The notes: generated by a model not told the origin, from the sequence alone. Positions 1-8,729 are shown, numbered from the stretch's first letter. The stretch: DNA of 64,000 bases from Streptomyces sp. ISL-96 (GCF_018614035.1 NZ_JAGGPA010000048.1:1-64000); one strand, 5' to 3'. A program made the numbers and translations.

Positions 1-22
1 TTTCGTTCGGTATTTCGTGTTC

Positions 23-116
23 CCGACTCTATCAGACTCTTTCGTGTCCGACTTCCTCGGTGCTTTCCAGTTCTTCGCTTTCGCGTTTCCCTTTCCAGCG
101 GTTCCGACTCTATCAG
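23..116. repeat. Direct repeat CCGACTCTATCAG, two copies
   Basis: The 13-mer CCGACTCTATCAG occurs at 23-35 and again at 104-116, 81 bp apart. A related TTTCGTG(T)TCC(C)GAC string occurs twice inside the first 52 bases. The repeats lie about 300-400 bp before crr. Their function is not known. They could be operator sites or a degenerate tandem array continuing left of the window. Confidence 0.55.
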
Positions 117-176
117 TGCTTTTCCGCTTCCCTGACCATCGTTCCGCGGACATGCAGAATTTCAGATTAGGGTTAG

Positions 177-186
177 GGTCTAGACC
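177..186. promoter_or_regulatory. Candidate DasR-responsive element (dre)
   Basis: A perfect palindrome GGTCTAGACC is embedded in AGGGTCTAGACCTG. DasR, the GntR regulator of aminosugar uptake in Streptomyces, binds 16-bp sites whose centre is GGTCTAGACC, and crr-ptsI is a known DasR target in S. coelicolor. A second, degenerate half-match (TGGTCT) lies near 230-235. The site is about 240 bp before the crr start. The match is seen in the sequence. Binding is inferred. Confidence 0.7.
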
Positions 187-422
187 TGTCAGAAGCTACC
201 GAGCCGCTGACCCCCAACGCGGTGGGTGCTGGTCTCAAGCAGGACTACGAGGATACATCGCTCCGGCAGACGAGGCAAACCATTGCCGGTGCACCCCTAG
301 GTCCGCCAAGCGGCAACTCTCGTGCGGAACCGGGACTTCTAGTGACTTACCCTACTGAAAAGTACGCCGTCCTGGACAGGTAGTGACGGCGGCACACGAA
401 CTCTCCACCCCTGGGAGGCCCC

Positions 423-872
423 ATGACCAGCGTGACGTCCCCTCTTGCTGGACGCGCCATCGCACTGGCCGCAGTCCCCGACCCGGTGTTCTCCGGCGCG
501 ATGGTCGGTCCGGGCACCGCTATCGACCCCGTGCGTGAGCCGTCGGAGGCTGTCGCTCCCGTTGACGGTGTCATCGTCTCCCTGCACCCGCACGCGTATG
601 TGGTCGTCGACGGTGACGGGCACGGCGTTCTGACGCACCTGGGTATCGACACGGTGCAGCTCAACGGTGAAGGCTTCGAGCTGCTCGTGAACAAGGGGGA
701 CACGGTGACGCGCGGACAGGCGATCGTACGGTGGAACCCGGCAGCCGTCGAAGAAGCCGGCAAGTCGCCGGTGTGCCCGGTCGTGGCGCTCGAGGCCACG
801 GCCGACTCCCTTGCCGACGTCAGGGAGGACGGCGAAGTGAAGCCCGGGGATGAGCTCTTTAGCTGGCAGTGA
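423..872 (+). CDS. crr: PTS glucose-type EIIA component (EIIA-Crr)
   Basis: Cytoplasmic phosphocarrier of the sugar phosphotransferase system: it accepts phosphate from HPr and passes it to a membrane EIIB/C permease. The 149-residue length is normal for a free-standing EIIA-Glc protein. The family core (APVDGVIVSL, then GHGVLTHLGIDTV) is present, with the paired active-site histidines at about His57 and His72; His72 is the expected phosphorylation site. The ATG is preceded by GGGAGG. ptsI follows 87 bases downstream on the same strand, so the two are probably co-transcribed. A DasR-like operator lies upstream. Neither HPr (ptsH) nor a permease is encoded in this window. Confidence 0.96.
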   Translation: MTSVTSPLAGRAIALAAVPDPVFSGAMVGPGTAIDPVREPSEAVAPVDGVIVSLHPHAYVVVDGDGHGVLTHLGIDTVQLNGEGFELLVNKGDTVTRGQAIVRWNPAAVEEAGKSPVCPVVALEATADSLADVREDGEVKPGDELFSWQ

Positions 873-959
873 CGCCGGCGCCGTAGGGGCGACCGCGGGT
901 ACGACATCCATCGCGGGGGGACTGGACAGGGTCTCGCCGCAACTATCGGAGACGGTGAA

Positions 960-2630
960 ATGGAGACAACGCTGCGAGGCGTCGGCGTGAGCCACGGTGT
1001 GGCGATCGGCGAGGTTCGGCACATGGGCACGGCGGTTCTCGAGCCGCCGGCCAAGCAGATTCCCGCGGAGGAGGCGGAGCGCGAACAGGGGCGTGCCCGC
1101 CAGGCCGTGGAAGCTGTGGCAGCCGACCTGATTGCGCGCGGCAACCTGGCCGGCGGCGAGGCACAGCATGTGCTCGAGGCGCAGGCCATGATGGCGCAGG
1201 ATCCCGAGCTCATGGCGGATGTGGACCGGCGCATTGCCGTCGGCAGCACAGCCGAGCGTGGGGTGTACGACGCTTTCGCGGCGTACCGGGCTCTGCTCGC
1301 CAATGCCGGCGAGTACCTGGCCGGCCGTGTCGCGGACCTGGATGACGTGCGGAATCGTATCGTCGCCCGTCTGCTGGGCGTGCCGATGCCGGGCGTGCCG
1401 GACAGTGACGAGCCGTATGTACTGATCGCGCGGGATCTGGCTCCCGCCGACACGGCGCTGCTCGACCCCACGTTGGTTCTCGGCTTCGTTACCGAAGAGG
1501 GCGGGCCGACCAGCCACAGCGCGATTCTGGCGCGGGCTCTTGGTGTGCCCGCAGTGGTGGCTCTTCCGGGCGCCGGCGAGCTGGCCGAGGGCACGGTGAT
1601 CGCGGTGGACGGCAGTACGGGCGAGATCTTTGTCGAGCCCACTGCGGACAAGCGTGCCGAGCTTGAGGCCGCTGCCGCCGTACGCAGGGCCGCGCTCTCG
1701 GCGTCGACAGGTCCTGGTGCGACGTCCGACGGTCACAAGGTGCCGCTGCTTGCCAACATCGGCGGTCCCGCCGATGTGCCGGCCGCGGTCGAGGCCGGTG
1801 CTGAGGGTGTCGGTCTGTTCCGTACGGAGTTCCTCTTCCTCGACGACAGCAAGCAGGCGCCGTCGGAGGAGAAGCAGGTCGAGGCCTACCGCAAGGTTCT
1901 CGAGGCGTTCCCCGAGGGCCGTGTGGTCGTGCGGGTGCTGGACGCGGGCGCTGACAAGCCGCTCGAGTTCCTGACACCGGCCGAGGAGCCGAATCCGGCG
2001 CTCGGTGTGCGGGGGCTGCGGTCGCTGCTCGAGCACCCCGACGTGCTGCGTACGCAGCTCACCGCGCTGGCGAAGGCCGTCAAGGGGCTGCCGGTGTACC
2101 TCGAGGTCATGGCTCCGATGGTCGCGGACCGTACGGACGCCAAGGCATTCGCGGACGCGTGCCGGGCGGCCGGGCTGCAGGCGAAGTTCGGCGCGATGGT
2201 CGAGATTCCGTCCGCCGCGCTGCGGGCGCGCTCGATTCTGCAGGAGGTCGAGTTCCTTTCGCTGGGGACGAACGACCTGGCTCAGTACACGTTCGCCGCG
2301 GACCGGCAGGTCGGTGCGGTGTCGCGGCTCCAGGATCCGTGGCAGCCCGCTCTGCTCGACCTGGTGGCGGAATCGGCCGAAGCTGCCAAGGCCGAGGGCA
2401 AGAGCTGTGGCGTGTGTGGTGAGGCCGCGGCCGATCCGCTGCTCGCCTGTGTACTGACGGGTCTGGGTGTCACCTCCCTGTCGATGGGCGCGAAGGCCAT
2501 TCCTTATGTCCGCGCGACGCTGGCGAAGCACACGCTGGCCCAGTGCGAGCGCGCTGCCGCGGCGGCGCGTGCCACGGACACCGCCGACGAGGCGCGGTCG
2601 GCCGCGCAGGCGGTGCTGTCCGGCGAGTAG
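960..2630 (+). CDS. ptsI: PTS enzyme I (phosphoenolpyruvate-protein phosphotransferase)
   Basis: Enzyme I transfers phosphate from phosphoenolpyruvate to HPr, the first step of the PTS chain. At 556 residues it is the usual size. The N-terminal phosphohistidine domain carries GGPTSHSAILARALG with the active-site His at residue 186. The C-terminal TIM-barrel PEP-binding part includes GVGLFRTEFLFLD and the late motif EFLSLGTNDLAQYTFAADR. ATG is preceded by GGAGA. It lies just after crr and is followed by a strong hairpin at 2656-2691, so crr-ptsI looks like a complete transcription unit. Confidence 0.97.
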   Translation: METTLRGVGVSHGVAIGEVRHMGTAVLEPPAKQIPAEEAEREQGRARQAVEAVAADLIARGNLAGGEAQHVLEAQAMMAQDPELMADVDRRIAVGSTAERGVYDAFAAYRALLANAGEYLAGRVADLDDVRNRIVARLLGVPMPGVPDSDEPYVLIARDLAPADTALLDPTLVLGFVTEEGGPTSHSAILARALGVPAVVALPGAGELAEGTVIAVDGSTGEIFVEPTADKRAELEAAAAVRRAALSASTGPGATSDGHKVPLLANIGGPADVPAAVEAGAEGVGLFRTEFLFLDDSKQAPSEEKQVEAYRKVLEAFPEGRVVVRVLDAGADKPLEFLTPAEEPNPALGVRGLRSLLEHPDVLRTQLTALAKAVKGLPVYLEVMAPMVADRTDAKAFADACRAAGLQAKFGAMVEIPSAALRARSILQEVEFLSLGTNDLAQYTFAADRQVGAVSRLQDPWQPALLDLVAESAEAAKAEGKSCGVCGEAAADPLLACVLTGLGVTSLSMGAKAIPYVRATLAKHTLAQCERAAAAARATDTADEARSAAQAVLSGE

Positions 2631-2655
2631 TCCCGGACTGCTTTTTGTGTGGGGT

Positions 2656-2691
2656 CGATGGGCTCCCGGCCATGTGGCCGGGGGCCCATCG
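2656..2691. terminator. Terminator hairpin between ptsI and convergent gene
   Basis: A 17-base left arm starting CGATGGGCTCCCGG (2656-2672) pairs with 2675-2691, with one G-T wobble and a minimal loop. It lies 25 bases after the ptsI stop and just before the end of the convergent gene at 2697, so it can end transcription from both sides. It has no U-tract, as is common in Streptomyces. Confidence 0.85.
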
Positions 2692-2696
2692 AGCGT

Positions 2697-3596
2697 TCAC
2701 TGGTGGATGTCGGGCTCTTCGATGTGGAAGCCCGGGCAGTATTCGACATCGGGCTCGGGGGATACGGGGTCGCCGGTGTCCGCGTCCGTGCAGTAGGCGC
2801 TGAATACCTCGCCCGCGGTGAGTGCGACCAGGCGGCCCCGGTGGAGCCGCCAGCCGTGGAGCCGGTCCGGGGCTCCGGGCTCGGTGGTCCTCAGTACTAC
2901 TCCCCCAGTGCTTTCCACGGCGATGCCCGCCGCGAGGACCGTCACGAACTCGGCACCCTCGGCCTCGGTCAGGCGGACCGGCTCGCTCGCGGTGCACTCC
3001 GCGTGGAGCACGGCGAGGAGTTGTTCCTCCTCGGCCGGGACGCTGCAGACAAGGTGGTGACTGCCCGGGCCGGCCAGTTCGAGCAGGCGCGTGATCAGTC
3101 GCGCCGCCCTGTCGAGAGCCTCGCGGCCGATGTCCTCGCCGCACTCGGCGCAGTTGCCGAGCCGGGCCAGGAGCAGGGTCGCGTACTCCCAAGTGGCCTG
3201 GCGAACCGCTTCGTTGATCAGCATGGGCACGAGGCTGTCGATGGGCTGGCCGGTGTACGGGACGCAGGCGCCGCCAACCGCGACTTCCGCGGTGAAGCGG
3301 GTGCGGCTCTCCGCCGTGTCCGGGTCGATTCCGGTGGTGCGGCAGAACTCCAGGAAGTCTTCGGGGTCGAAGAGCGCGACGGTGGTGTGCACGCCCTGGG
3401 CCGCGAGGGCCCGGAGCAGCCCGTCGACCTCCTGGAGGTAGGCCGTGTGGTCGTCGAAGGCGAAGGTGCCGTAGCCGGTCATGGATGCGAAGTCGTGCTC
3501 GTCGGCCAGCAGGCCTACGGTGCTGGGCACTTCGCGGCGGAGCGTACGGCGCAGGGCCTTGTTCTTGTGGTGCTTCGTGGACTTGGTGCGCGCCAT
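2697..3596 (-). CDS. Conserved actinobacterial protein of unknown function
   Basis: A soluble 299-residue protein beginning MARTKSTKHHKNKALRR. The start at 3596 is chosen because AGGGGGA precedes that ATG; the open frame extends 11 codons further without a better site. The N-terminal 20 residues are very basic. The rest is acidic and has no membrane segments or signal peptide. One CxxC pair (NCAECGED) could bind a metal, but no second pair is visible. A stretch mentioning YGTFAFDDHTAYLQEVDGLL suggests an alpha/beta fold. It is convergent with ptsI and separated from it by a terminator. I do not recognise the family and propose no function. Confidence 0.85.
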   Translation of the reverse strand: MARTKSTKHHKNKALRRTLRREVPSTVGLLADEHDFASMTGYGTFAFDDHTAYLQEVDGLLRALAAQGVHTTVALFDPEDFLEFCRTTGIDPDTAESRTRFTAEVAVGGACVPYTGQPIDSLVPMLINEAVRQATWEYATLLLARLGNCAECGEDIGREALDRAARLITRLLELAGPGSHHLVCSVPAEEEQLLAVLHAECTASEPVRLTEAEGAEFVTVLAAGIAVESTGGVVLRTTEPGAPDRLHGWRLHRGRLVALTAGEVFSAYCTDADTGDPVSPEPDVEYCPGFHIEEPDIHQ

Positions 3597-3673
3597 GATT
3601 CCCCCTGAGCGCAGTCGGCCATTGCTCACTCACCGTAACTGACTGCACTGACAACGCACTCACCGTGAATGCC

Positions 3674-5650
3674 TCAGCGGCGGGTGCGGGCGAGGGATTC
3701 GTAGAAGCTCAGGAGATCCAGGTTGTCCACCGAGCCGGGGTTGACTGCCTTGGCGAGAGGGGTTCCCTGGAGGAGCCGCTTTACGGGCACCTCGATGCGC
3801 TTGCCGGTGAGGGTGTGCGGGACGCCGTGGACCTCGATGATCTCGTCGGGGACGTGGCGCGGGGACAGCTCGGTGCGGATGGCCTGCTTGATGCGGGTGC
3901 GCAGGGTGTCATCGAGGGTGGCGCCCTCGGCGAGGTGGACGAAGAGCGGCATCCAGTAGCCGCCGTCGGGCTCTTCGAGACCGATGACGAGGGACTCCCT
4001 GATCTCGGGAAGGCGCTCGACCACCTCGTAGATGTCGGCCGAGCCCATACGGACGCCCTGCCGGTTGAGGGTGGAGTCGGAGCGGCCGTGGATGATCACC
4101 GAGCCGTGGTCGGTGATGGTGATCCAGTCTCCGTGCCGCCATACGCCGGGGTATGTGTCGAAGTAGCTGTCGTGGTAGCGGCTGCCGTCGGGGTCGTTCC
4201 AGAAGTGGACCGGCATGGACGGCATGGGGTTGGTGACCACCAGTTCGCCCACCTCGTTGGTGAGCGGCTTGCCCTGGGGGTCCCACGCCTGGAGGTCGGT
4301 GCCGAGGCAGGCGGCCTGGAGCTCTCCGATGTGCACGGGAAGGGTCGGGACCGCGCCGGCGAAGCAGCTGCAGACGTCCGTGCCGCCGCTGACGGAGGCG
4401 ATCCAGAGATCGGACGCGACCTCGTCGTGGAGCCACCGGAATCCATCGGGCGGGAGCGGGGAGCCGGTGGTGGCTACGCATTTGATGCGGGAGAGGTCGT
4501 AGTCACGGGCGGGGTGGACCTCCGCCTTAGCGCAGGCCATGACGTACGCGGCCGAGGTGCCGAAGAGGGTGGCCCCGGTGAGTTCGGCGACGCGCCACTG
4601 GGCGCCGGTCTCGGGATAGCCGGGGCTTCCGTCGTACAGGACGACCGTGGTGCCCGTGAGGAGGCCGGAGACAAGGAAGTTCCACATCATCCAGCCGGTG
4701 GAGGTGTACCAGAAGAAGCGGTCCTGGGGACCGAGGTCGCAATGCAGGCCGATCTGCTTGAAGTGCTCCAGGAGGATGCCGCCCTGGGACTGCACGATCG
4801 CCTTGGGGAGGCCGGTCGTGCCGGAGGAGTACAGGACCCACAGGGGGTGCTCGAAGGGCACCTGCTCGAAGACCGGTTCCGTGTCCGCGGAGGTGAGGGC
4901 CGACCAGTCGACGGCGCCTTCGGGGGCCTCGGTACCGACGAGCGGGATGTGGACCACGGCGCGGAGGGTGGGCAGCTCGCGGCGGAGTTCCGCGACGGTG
5001 TCCGTGCGGTTGTGTTCCTTGCCGCCGTAGCGGTAGCCGTCTACGGCGAACAGGACGACGGGCTCGACCTGCTGGAAGCGGTCGAGGACGCTGCGGGCGC
5101 CGAAGTCGGGGGCGCAGGAGGTCCAGACTCCGCCGACGGCTGCGGTGGCGAGCAGGGCGATGGTGGCCTGGGGGATGTTGGGGAGGTAGCCGCTGACGCG
5201 GTCTCCGGGGCGTACGCCGAGGGCGCGCAGTTCGGCGGCGAGTGAGCCCACCTGGCGGCGCAGCTCGGACCAGGTCACCGGGGTGGGCTGGTGGGTTTCG
5301 TCGACGTGCAGGAGGGCCGGGTCGTCTGCGCGGGAAGGGTCTTCTGCCGTTCGCAGGGCGTGTTCGGCGTAGTTGAGGGTGGCTCCCGGGAACCACCGGG
5401 CGCCCGGCATGGAACGGCTCGCGAGGACCGTTTCGTACGGGGTGGAGAAGCGCACGTCGAACCAGTCGGCGACGGCCTTCCAGAAGGTGTCGAGCTCGTC
5501 GACCGACCAGCGGTGCAGCGCCGCGTACCCGCCCTCGGCGGGTGCTCCGTACCGCTCGGCCGCCCAGCTCTGGAAGCGGGTGACAGCGGCGGCGGCGATG
5601 CGGTCCGCGTCCGGCTGCCAGAGGGGCGCGGTGTTCGCTGCTGAGGACAT
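3674..5650 (-). CDS. Acetoacetyl-CoA synthetase-like acyl-CoA ligase
   Basis: An ANL-superfamily ligase that activates a carboxylic acid to its CoA thioester via an acyl-adenylate; the best family fit is acetoacetate-CoA ligase (658 residues, usual 640-660). The N-terminal ACAS-type domain (W-P-D... MPGARWFPGATLNYAEH) is followed by the AMP-binding motif YSSGTTGLPKAI and a C-terminal segment with LTGKRIEVPVKRLLQG, which contains the expected catalytic lysine. The frame stays open for 550 codons upstream, but the family start is the ATG at 5650 (MSSAANTAPLW). It is divergent from the GH31-like gene across 216 bases. It may serve ketone-body or polyhydroxybutyrate-type metabolism, or supply acetoacetyl-CoA. 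That role is inferred. Confidence 0.92.
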   Translation of the reverse strand: MSSAANTAPLWQPDADRIAAAAVTRFQSWAAERYGAPAEGGYAALHRWSVDELDTFWKAVADWFDVRFSTPYETVLASRSMPGARWFPGATLNYAEHALRTAEDPSRADDPALLHVDETHQPTPVTWSELRRQVGSLAAELRALGVRPGDRVSGYLPNIPQATIALLATAAVGGVWTSCAPDFGARSVLDRFQQVEPVVLFAVDGYRYGGKEHNRTDTVAELRRELPTLRAVVHIPLVGTEAPEGAVDWSALTSADTEPVFEQVPFEHPLWVLYSSGTTGLPKAIVQSQGGILLEHFKQIGLHCDLGPQDRFFWYTSTGWMMWNFLVSGLLTGTTVVLYDGSPGYPETGAQWRVAELTGATLFGTSAAYVMACAKAEVHPARDYDLSRIKCVATTGSPLPPDGFRWLHDEVASDLWIASVSGGTDVCSCFAGAVPTLPVHIGELQAACLGTDLQAWDPQGKPLTNEVGELVVTNPMPSMPVHFWNDPDGSRYHDSYFDTYPGVWRHGDWITITDHGSVIIHGRSDSTLNRQGVRMGSADIYEVVERLPEIRESLVIGLEEPDGGYWMPLFVHLAEGATLDDTLRTRIKQAIRTELSPRHVPDEIIEVHGVPHTLTGKRIEVPVKRLLQGTPLAKAVNPGSVDNLDLLSFYESLARTRR

Positions 5651-5729
5651 GGGGCGGCTCCCGGGCTGTACGCGTGGTGTGCGTGTGTCGCGCGCACGTG
5701 CGAAGGGTGTGCGCACGAGGCGGCTGACA

Positions 5730-5753
5730 GGGACGATGCCATGTGATCGTCCC
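5730..5753. promoter_or_regulatory. Inverted repeat in divergent promoter region
   Basis: GGGACGAT (5730-5737), an 8-base spacer, then ATCGTCCC (5746-5753). It lies between the divergent ligase and GH31-like genes and could be an operator for either or both. Two GTGCGCAC octamers flank it. No regulator is encoded next to it, so the binding protein is unknown. Confidence 0.45.
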
Positions 5754-5866
5754 GCACACCAGGGCGGGCCCCCCACAGTCGGGTATCGGGTCATGTGCGC
5801 ACACCACGGGTGAACGGAAGTTGAACGACCCCCGTGCGTGTCCGGCCGGGTGGCAGGGTGAGCCGT

Positions 5867-8176
5867 ATGGACGGTCGTGACCTGGTGCGCTCGGTGAAAC
5901 TGGTCGGCACGGTGCAGGGGCTGCGCTTCGCGCGCGCCGCGTGGCGGCGGCGTCGTACGGATGCCTGGGGGCTGCGGCAGCGGGGTGCGGAGCGGGCCAG
6001 GGTCCCCGGGGCGGTGACGGGGGCGGAGCCGCAGCCGGGCGGCGGGGTGATGCGCTTCGCCCGTTCCGAGCTGCGGGTGATGGTGGCGGCGGGCGGGGCG
6101 GTGTTCTGGGGATGGGACGGCGCGGATCCGGAGCCTTCGTACGCGCTCGTCGGCGCGTGCCCCGAGCCCGATCCCAGGGCGGAGCTGGAGCCCGACAAGG
6201 ACGGCGGCTGGCAGGTGGTGTCGGAGCGGCTCACGGTCGCCGTGTCGCGGCACGGCGGTGTGGAGGTGCGTACGCCGGGCGGCGTGGTGCTCCGCCGGGA
6301 CTTGCCGCCGCGCTGGTGGGAGCCGGTCGAGGGAGGGCGTGCGCGCTGGCTGCAGCGCAGTGAGGTGCCGGCGGACGCGCGGTTCTTTGGTCTGGGCGGG
6401 CGGTCTTCGGGGTTCCGGCTGCGGAGTGGCGCGTACCCCTTGTGGAACAGCGGTCCCGGCGGGAGCTTGGCGGCGGTCGACGAGCCGCTCGCCGTCACCA
6501 TGCCGGTGCAGCTGGTCGTGTCGGACGCCGGCACACATCTCGTCTTCCACGACAACACGTGGGAGGGGCGGGTCACGCTTCGGGAGGGCGAGGAGGGTGC
6601 CGGGTCGGGCCATGACCGGCCGGGCACGAGTGAGCTGCGCATGGATGGCGGGCCGCTGCGGTGCTGGGTGGTGGCCGGGACGCCGGCGCGTGTGCTGCGG
6701 GGCTGGACCGCGCTCACGGGTGCGCCCGCGCTTCCTCCGTCCTGGGCGCTGGGGCCACAGCACGCACGGCGGGGGCCCGGAAGCGGACGGGAGGTGCGGC
6801 AGGTGGTCGCCGGCTATGAGGAGCGGGGGTTGCCGCTGGCCGCGTTGCATCTGGACCTGGGCGGCCGCGAGGGGCCTCCGGAACTTGCCCGGCTTGCCAC
6901 GGATCTGAGGGAGTCGGGCGTGCGGCTGGTTTCGATCCTCGGTCCGGCCGTCCGGGCTGAGTCCGGGAACGCGCTCTATGAGAGCGGAACGGCCGCGGGG
7001 GCGTTCGTACGGGACGTACGGGGGAACGAGGTGCGCGGAGTTCTCCGGTCCGGGGAGAGTGTGTATCCGGACTTCACCGATCCGGGTGTGCGGGCCTGGT
7101 GGGCAGCGCGGTACGAAGAGCGGCTCACTCAGGGCTTCTCCGGTGTCTGGCACGAACTGAACGAGCCGGCGGCCTTCGCTCCCTTCGGTGCTGAGGACTT
7201 GCCGCGCTCCGCACGGCACGACCTGGAGGGCCGCGGTGGCGATCACCGGGAGGCGCGCAATGTCTACGGCTTGGGGATGGCGCGTTCCGGTTTCGAGGGG
7301 CTGCAAAAGGCGCGTTCCCGGGAACGGCCGTTTCTGTTCTCGCGTTCCGGCTGGGCCGGCGTGCAGAGGTACGGCGGCATCTGTTCCGGGGATGTGCCGG
7401 CGGGCTGGCCGGGGCTGCGTGCCTCGCTCTCTCTGGTGCTCGGTCTCGGGTTGTGCGGGGTGCCGTACTCGGGAACGAATGTCGGAGGGTTCGGCGGCAC
7501 GCTCTCACCTGAGCTGTATGTGCGCTGGTTTCAACTGGGCGCCCATCTGCCGCTGTTCCGGACGCAGGGAGCTGTCGCCACGGGCCCGAGGGAGCCGTGG
7601 GAGTTCGGTCCGCAGGTGCTCGCACACGCGAGGGCCGCTCTCGCCGAGCGTGAACGGCTGCGGCCGTATTTAGTGACGCTGTCCCATCTGGCGCGCCTCA
7701 CCGGTGCGCCGTATGTGCGTCCTGTGTGGTGGGGTGCGCCTGAGGACCGGGCGCTGCGGGACTGCGCGGACGCTTTCCTGCTCGGAGACTGTCTGTTGGT
7801 CGCTCCCGTGCTGGAGCGCGGCGCGGACCGCAGAGCGGTGCGTCTGCCGCGCGGACGGTGGTACGACACGGCGACCGGCGAGGCGTACGAAGGACCGGGC
7901 CAGGTGCTGCTTGAGGCACCCCTGTCGCGTATCCCTGTGCTGGCTCGGGCCGGCGCCGTGATTCCCGTTCGCGGTGACGACGGTGGGCCGGCGCTCGAGG
8001 TGTGGGCCCCGGCTGCCGGGCGCGGCGGAGGAGGGCTGGTGGTGAGGGACGCGGGCGACGGCTGGGGGCGGGCGGAGATCGAGCGGTTCACCACGCGGGT
8101 GAGCGGTGGCCGTGTGCTCGTGGAGCGGGAGGGCGGCGGAGAGGTCGGGCTCCCGGTGCGGGTGCGGGGGCGCTAG
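5867..8176 (+). CDS. GH31-like glycosidase with altered catalytic residues
   Basis: Family-31 alpha-glycosidase fold, 769 residues, no signal peptide. The N-terminal beta-sandwich leads into the (beta/alpha)8 barrel and a C-terminal beta domain. Family landmarks are clear (RFFGLGGRSSGFRLRSG; SPELYVRWFQLGAHLPLFRT). The nucleophile motif, normally W-x-D-M-N-E, reads WHELNEP, with Glu430 at the Asp position. The acid/base motif, normally G-x-D-[VI]-G-G-F, reads GTNVGGF, with Asn538 for Asp. The protein may therefore be inactive or altered. Codon 602 (7670-7672) is TTA, so translation should need the bldA tRNA. The ATG at 5867 has AGGGTGA upstream; the GTG at 5834 is the alternative. Confidence 0.88.
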   Translation: MDGRDLVRSVKLVGTVQGLRFARAAWRRRRTDAWGLRQRGAERARVPGAVTGAEPQPGGGVMRFARSELRVMVAAGGAVFWGWDGADPEPSYALVGACPEPDPRAELEPDKDGGWQVVSERLTVAVSRHGGVEVRTPGGVVLRRDLPPRWWEPVEGGRARWLQRSEVPADARFFGLGGRSSGFRLRSGAYPLWNSGPGGSLAAVDEPLAVTMPVQLVVSDAGTHLVFHDNTWEGRVTLREGEEGAGSGHDRPGTSELRMDGGPLRCWVVAGTPARVLRGWTALTGAPALPPSWALGPQHARRGPGSGREVRQVVAGYEERGLPLAALHLDLGGREGPPELARLATDLRESGVRLVSILGPAVRAESGNALYESGTAAGAFVRDVRGNEVRGVLRSGESVYPDFTDPGVRAWWAARYEERLTQGFSGVWHELNEPAAFAPFGAEDLPRSARHDLEGRGGDHREARNVYGLGMARSGFEGLQKARSRERPFLFSRSGWAGVQRYGGICSGDVPAGWPGLRASLSLVLGLGLCGVPYSGTNVGGFGGTLSPELYVRWFQLGAHLPLFRTQGAVATGPREPWEFGPQVLAHARAALAERERLRPYLVTLSHLARLTGAPYVRPVWWGAPEDRALRDCADAFLLGDCLLVAPVLERGADRRAVRLPRGRWYDTATGEAYEGPGQVLLEAPLSRIPVLARAGAVIPVRGDDGGPALEVWAPAAGRGGGGLVVRDAGDGWGRAEIERFTTRVSGGRVLVEREGGGEVGLPVRVRGR
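7313..7326. repeat. Palindrome CGTTCCCGGGAACG, copy 1
   Basis: A perfect 14-bp palindrome inside the GH31-like gene. The same 14-mer recurs at 13790-13803 and 13861-13874. Three copies in 64 kb is far above chance for a 14-mer at this base composition. Confidence 0.6.
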
Positions 8177-8198
8177 TCGACGTACCCGGGAACGCTCG

Positions 8199-8729
8199 TT
8201 ACGTGTGGCTGTAGCTTCCCGAGAACCATCGGCGTACCGCTTCGGTGTGGAGGGGGAAGGCCAGCTCGGCGGGCTCTCGAAGGACGTGCCAGCCAGTCGT
8301 TTCGGTGGTGGGGGCGGACGGCGGAAGGCCGGCGGCGGCGCGTTCGGGCAGCAGTCCGAAGAGGAGCAGGTGGCCGGCCGGGGAGCTGAGCGCGTCGGCG
8401 AGGCGTACCTGTCCCGCCGCGGCTTCGATGCCTGTTTCCTCGCTGAGTTCGCGTACGACCGCGTGCTGCCAGTCCTCGCCGTGGTCGATGAAGCCGCCGG
8501 GCAGCGCGGTTTCGCCGAGCTGCGGTTCTATGGCACGGGTGATGACGACGAGTCCGCCGCCCTGTGCGTCGCGTACGGGCTGCAGGGCCACGGCGACGGG
8601 CAGTGGATTGCGATAGGCCGTGTCCCCGCAGACGGGGCAGGTGCGAGGCCAGTCACCGGCGGGCCGGAAGGGCGCTCCGCAGCTGGAGCAGTGGGAGTCC
8701 TTGACGGGCTTCTTCGAGGGTGCGGACAC
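8199..8729 (-). CDS. NUDIX hydrolase with N-terminal zinc ribbon
   Basis: A 176-residue protein that should hydrolyse a nucleoside-diphosphate-linked substrate. An N-terminal zinc-ribbon-like part (CSSCGAPF...CPVCG, two CxxC pairs) is followed by the NUDIX box GGFIDHGEDWQHAVVRELSEETGI, of which the core is GGFIDHGEDW and RELSEETGI. The usual box begins Gx5E; here the first Glu position is Asp in DHGEDW, a small deviation. The arrangement resembles NudC/ADP-ribose pyrophosphatase-like proteins, but the substrate cannot be read from sequence. The start is placed at GTG 8729 just before the zinc ribbon. An upstream ATG at 8792 would overlap the divergent dipeptidase start. Confidence 0.87.
   Translation of the reverse strand: MSAPSKKPVKDSHCSSCGAPFRPAGDWPRTCPVCGDTAYRNPLPVAVALQPVRDAQGGGLVVITRAIEPQLGETALPGGFIDHGEDWQHAVVRELSEETGIEAAAGQVRLADALSSPAGHLLLFGLLPERAAAGLPPSAPTTETTGWHVLREPAELAFPLHTEAVRRWFSGSYSHT

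Larger units (their letters stand above)
1..422. other. Intergenic region upstream of crr
   Basis: No convincing gene is seen in these 422 bases. An open frame at 17-358 has no ribosome-binding site and codes a low-complexity product. The first 160 bases are pyrimidine-rich and less GC-rich than the rest of the window and carry a direct repeat. A GGTCTAGACC palindrome at 177-186 looks like a DasR operator. The crr start is preceded by GGGAGGCCCC, a good ribosome-binding site. The region most likely holds the crr-ptsI promoter(s) and regulatory sites. The left part may belong to the end of a gene outside the window. Confidence 0.6.

Noticed and set aside
23..116. CTATCAG resembles part of tetO
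   Set aside because: Only one half of the operator is present and no tetR/tetA gene is nearby. Repeat reported without that name.
168..180. TTAGGGTTAGGG-like string resembling a telomere repeat
   Set aside because: Only two units, in intergenic DNA before crr. Streptomyces telomeres are palindromic terminal repeats, not this hexamer.
17..358. Open frame of 113 codons at the window start
   Set aside because: No ribosome-binding site, poor composition for Streptomyces coding DNA, and it crosses the DasR-like palindrome.
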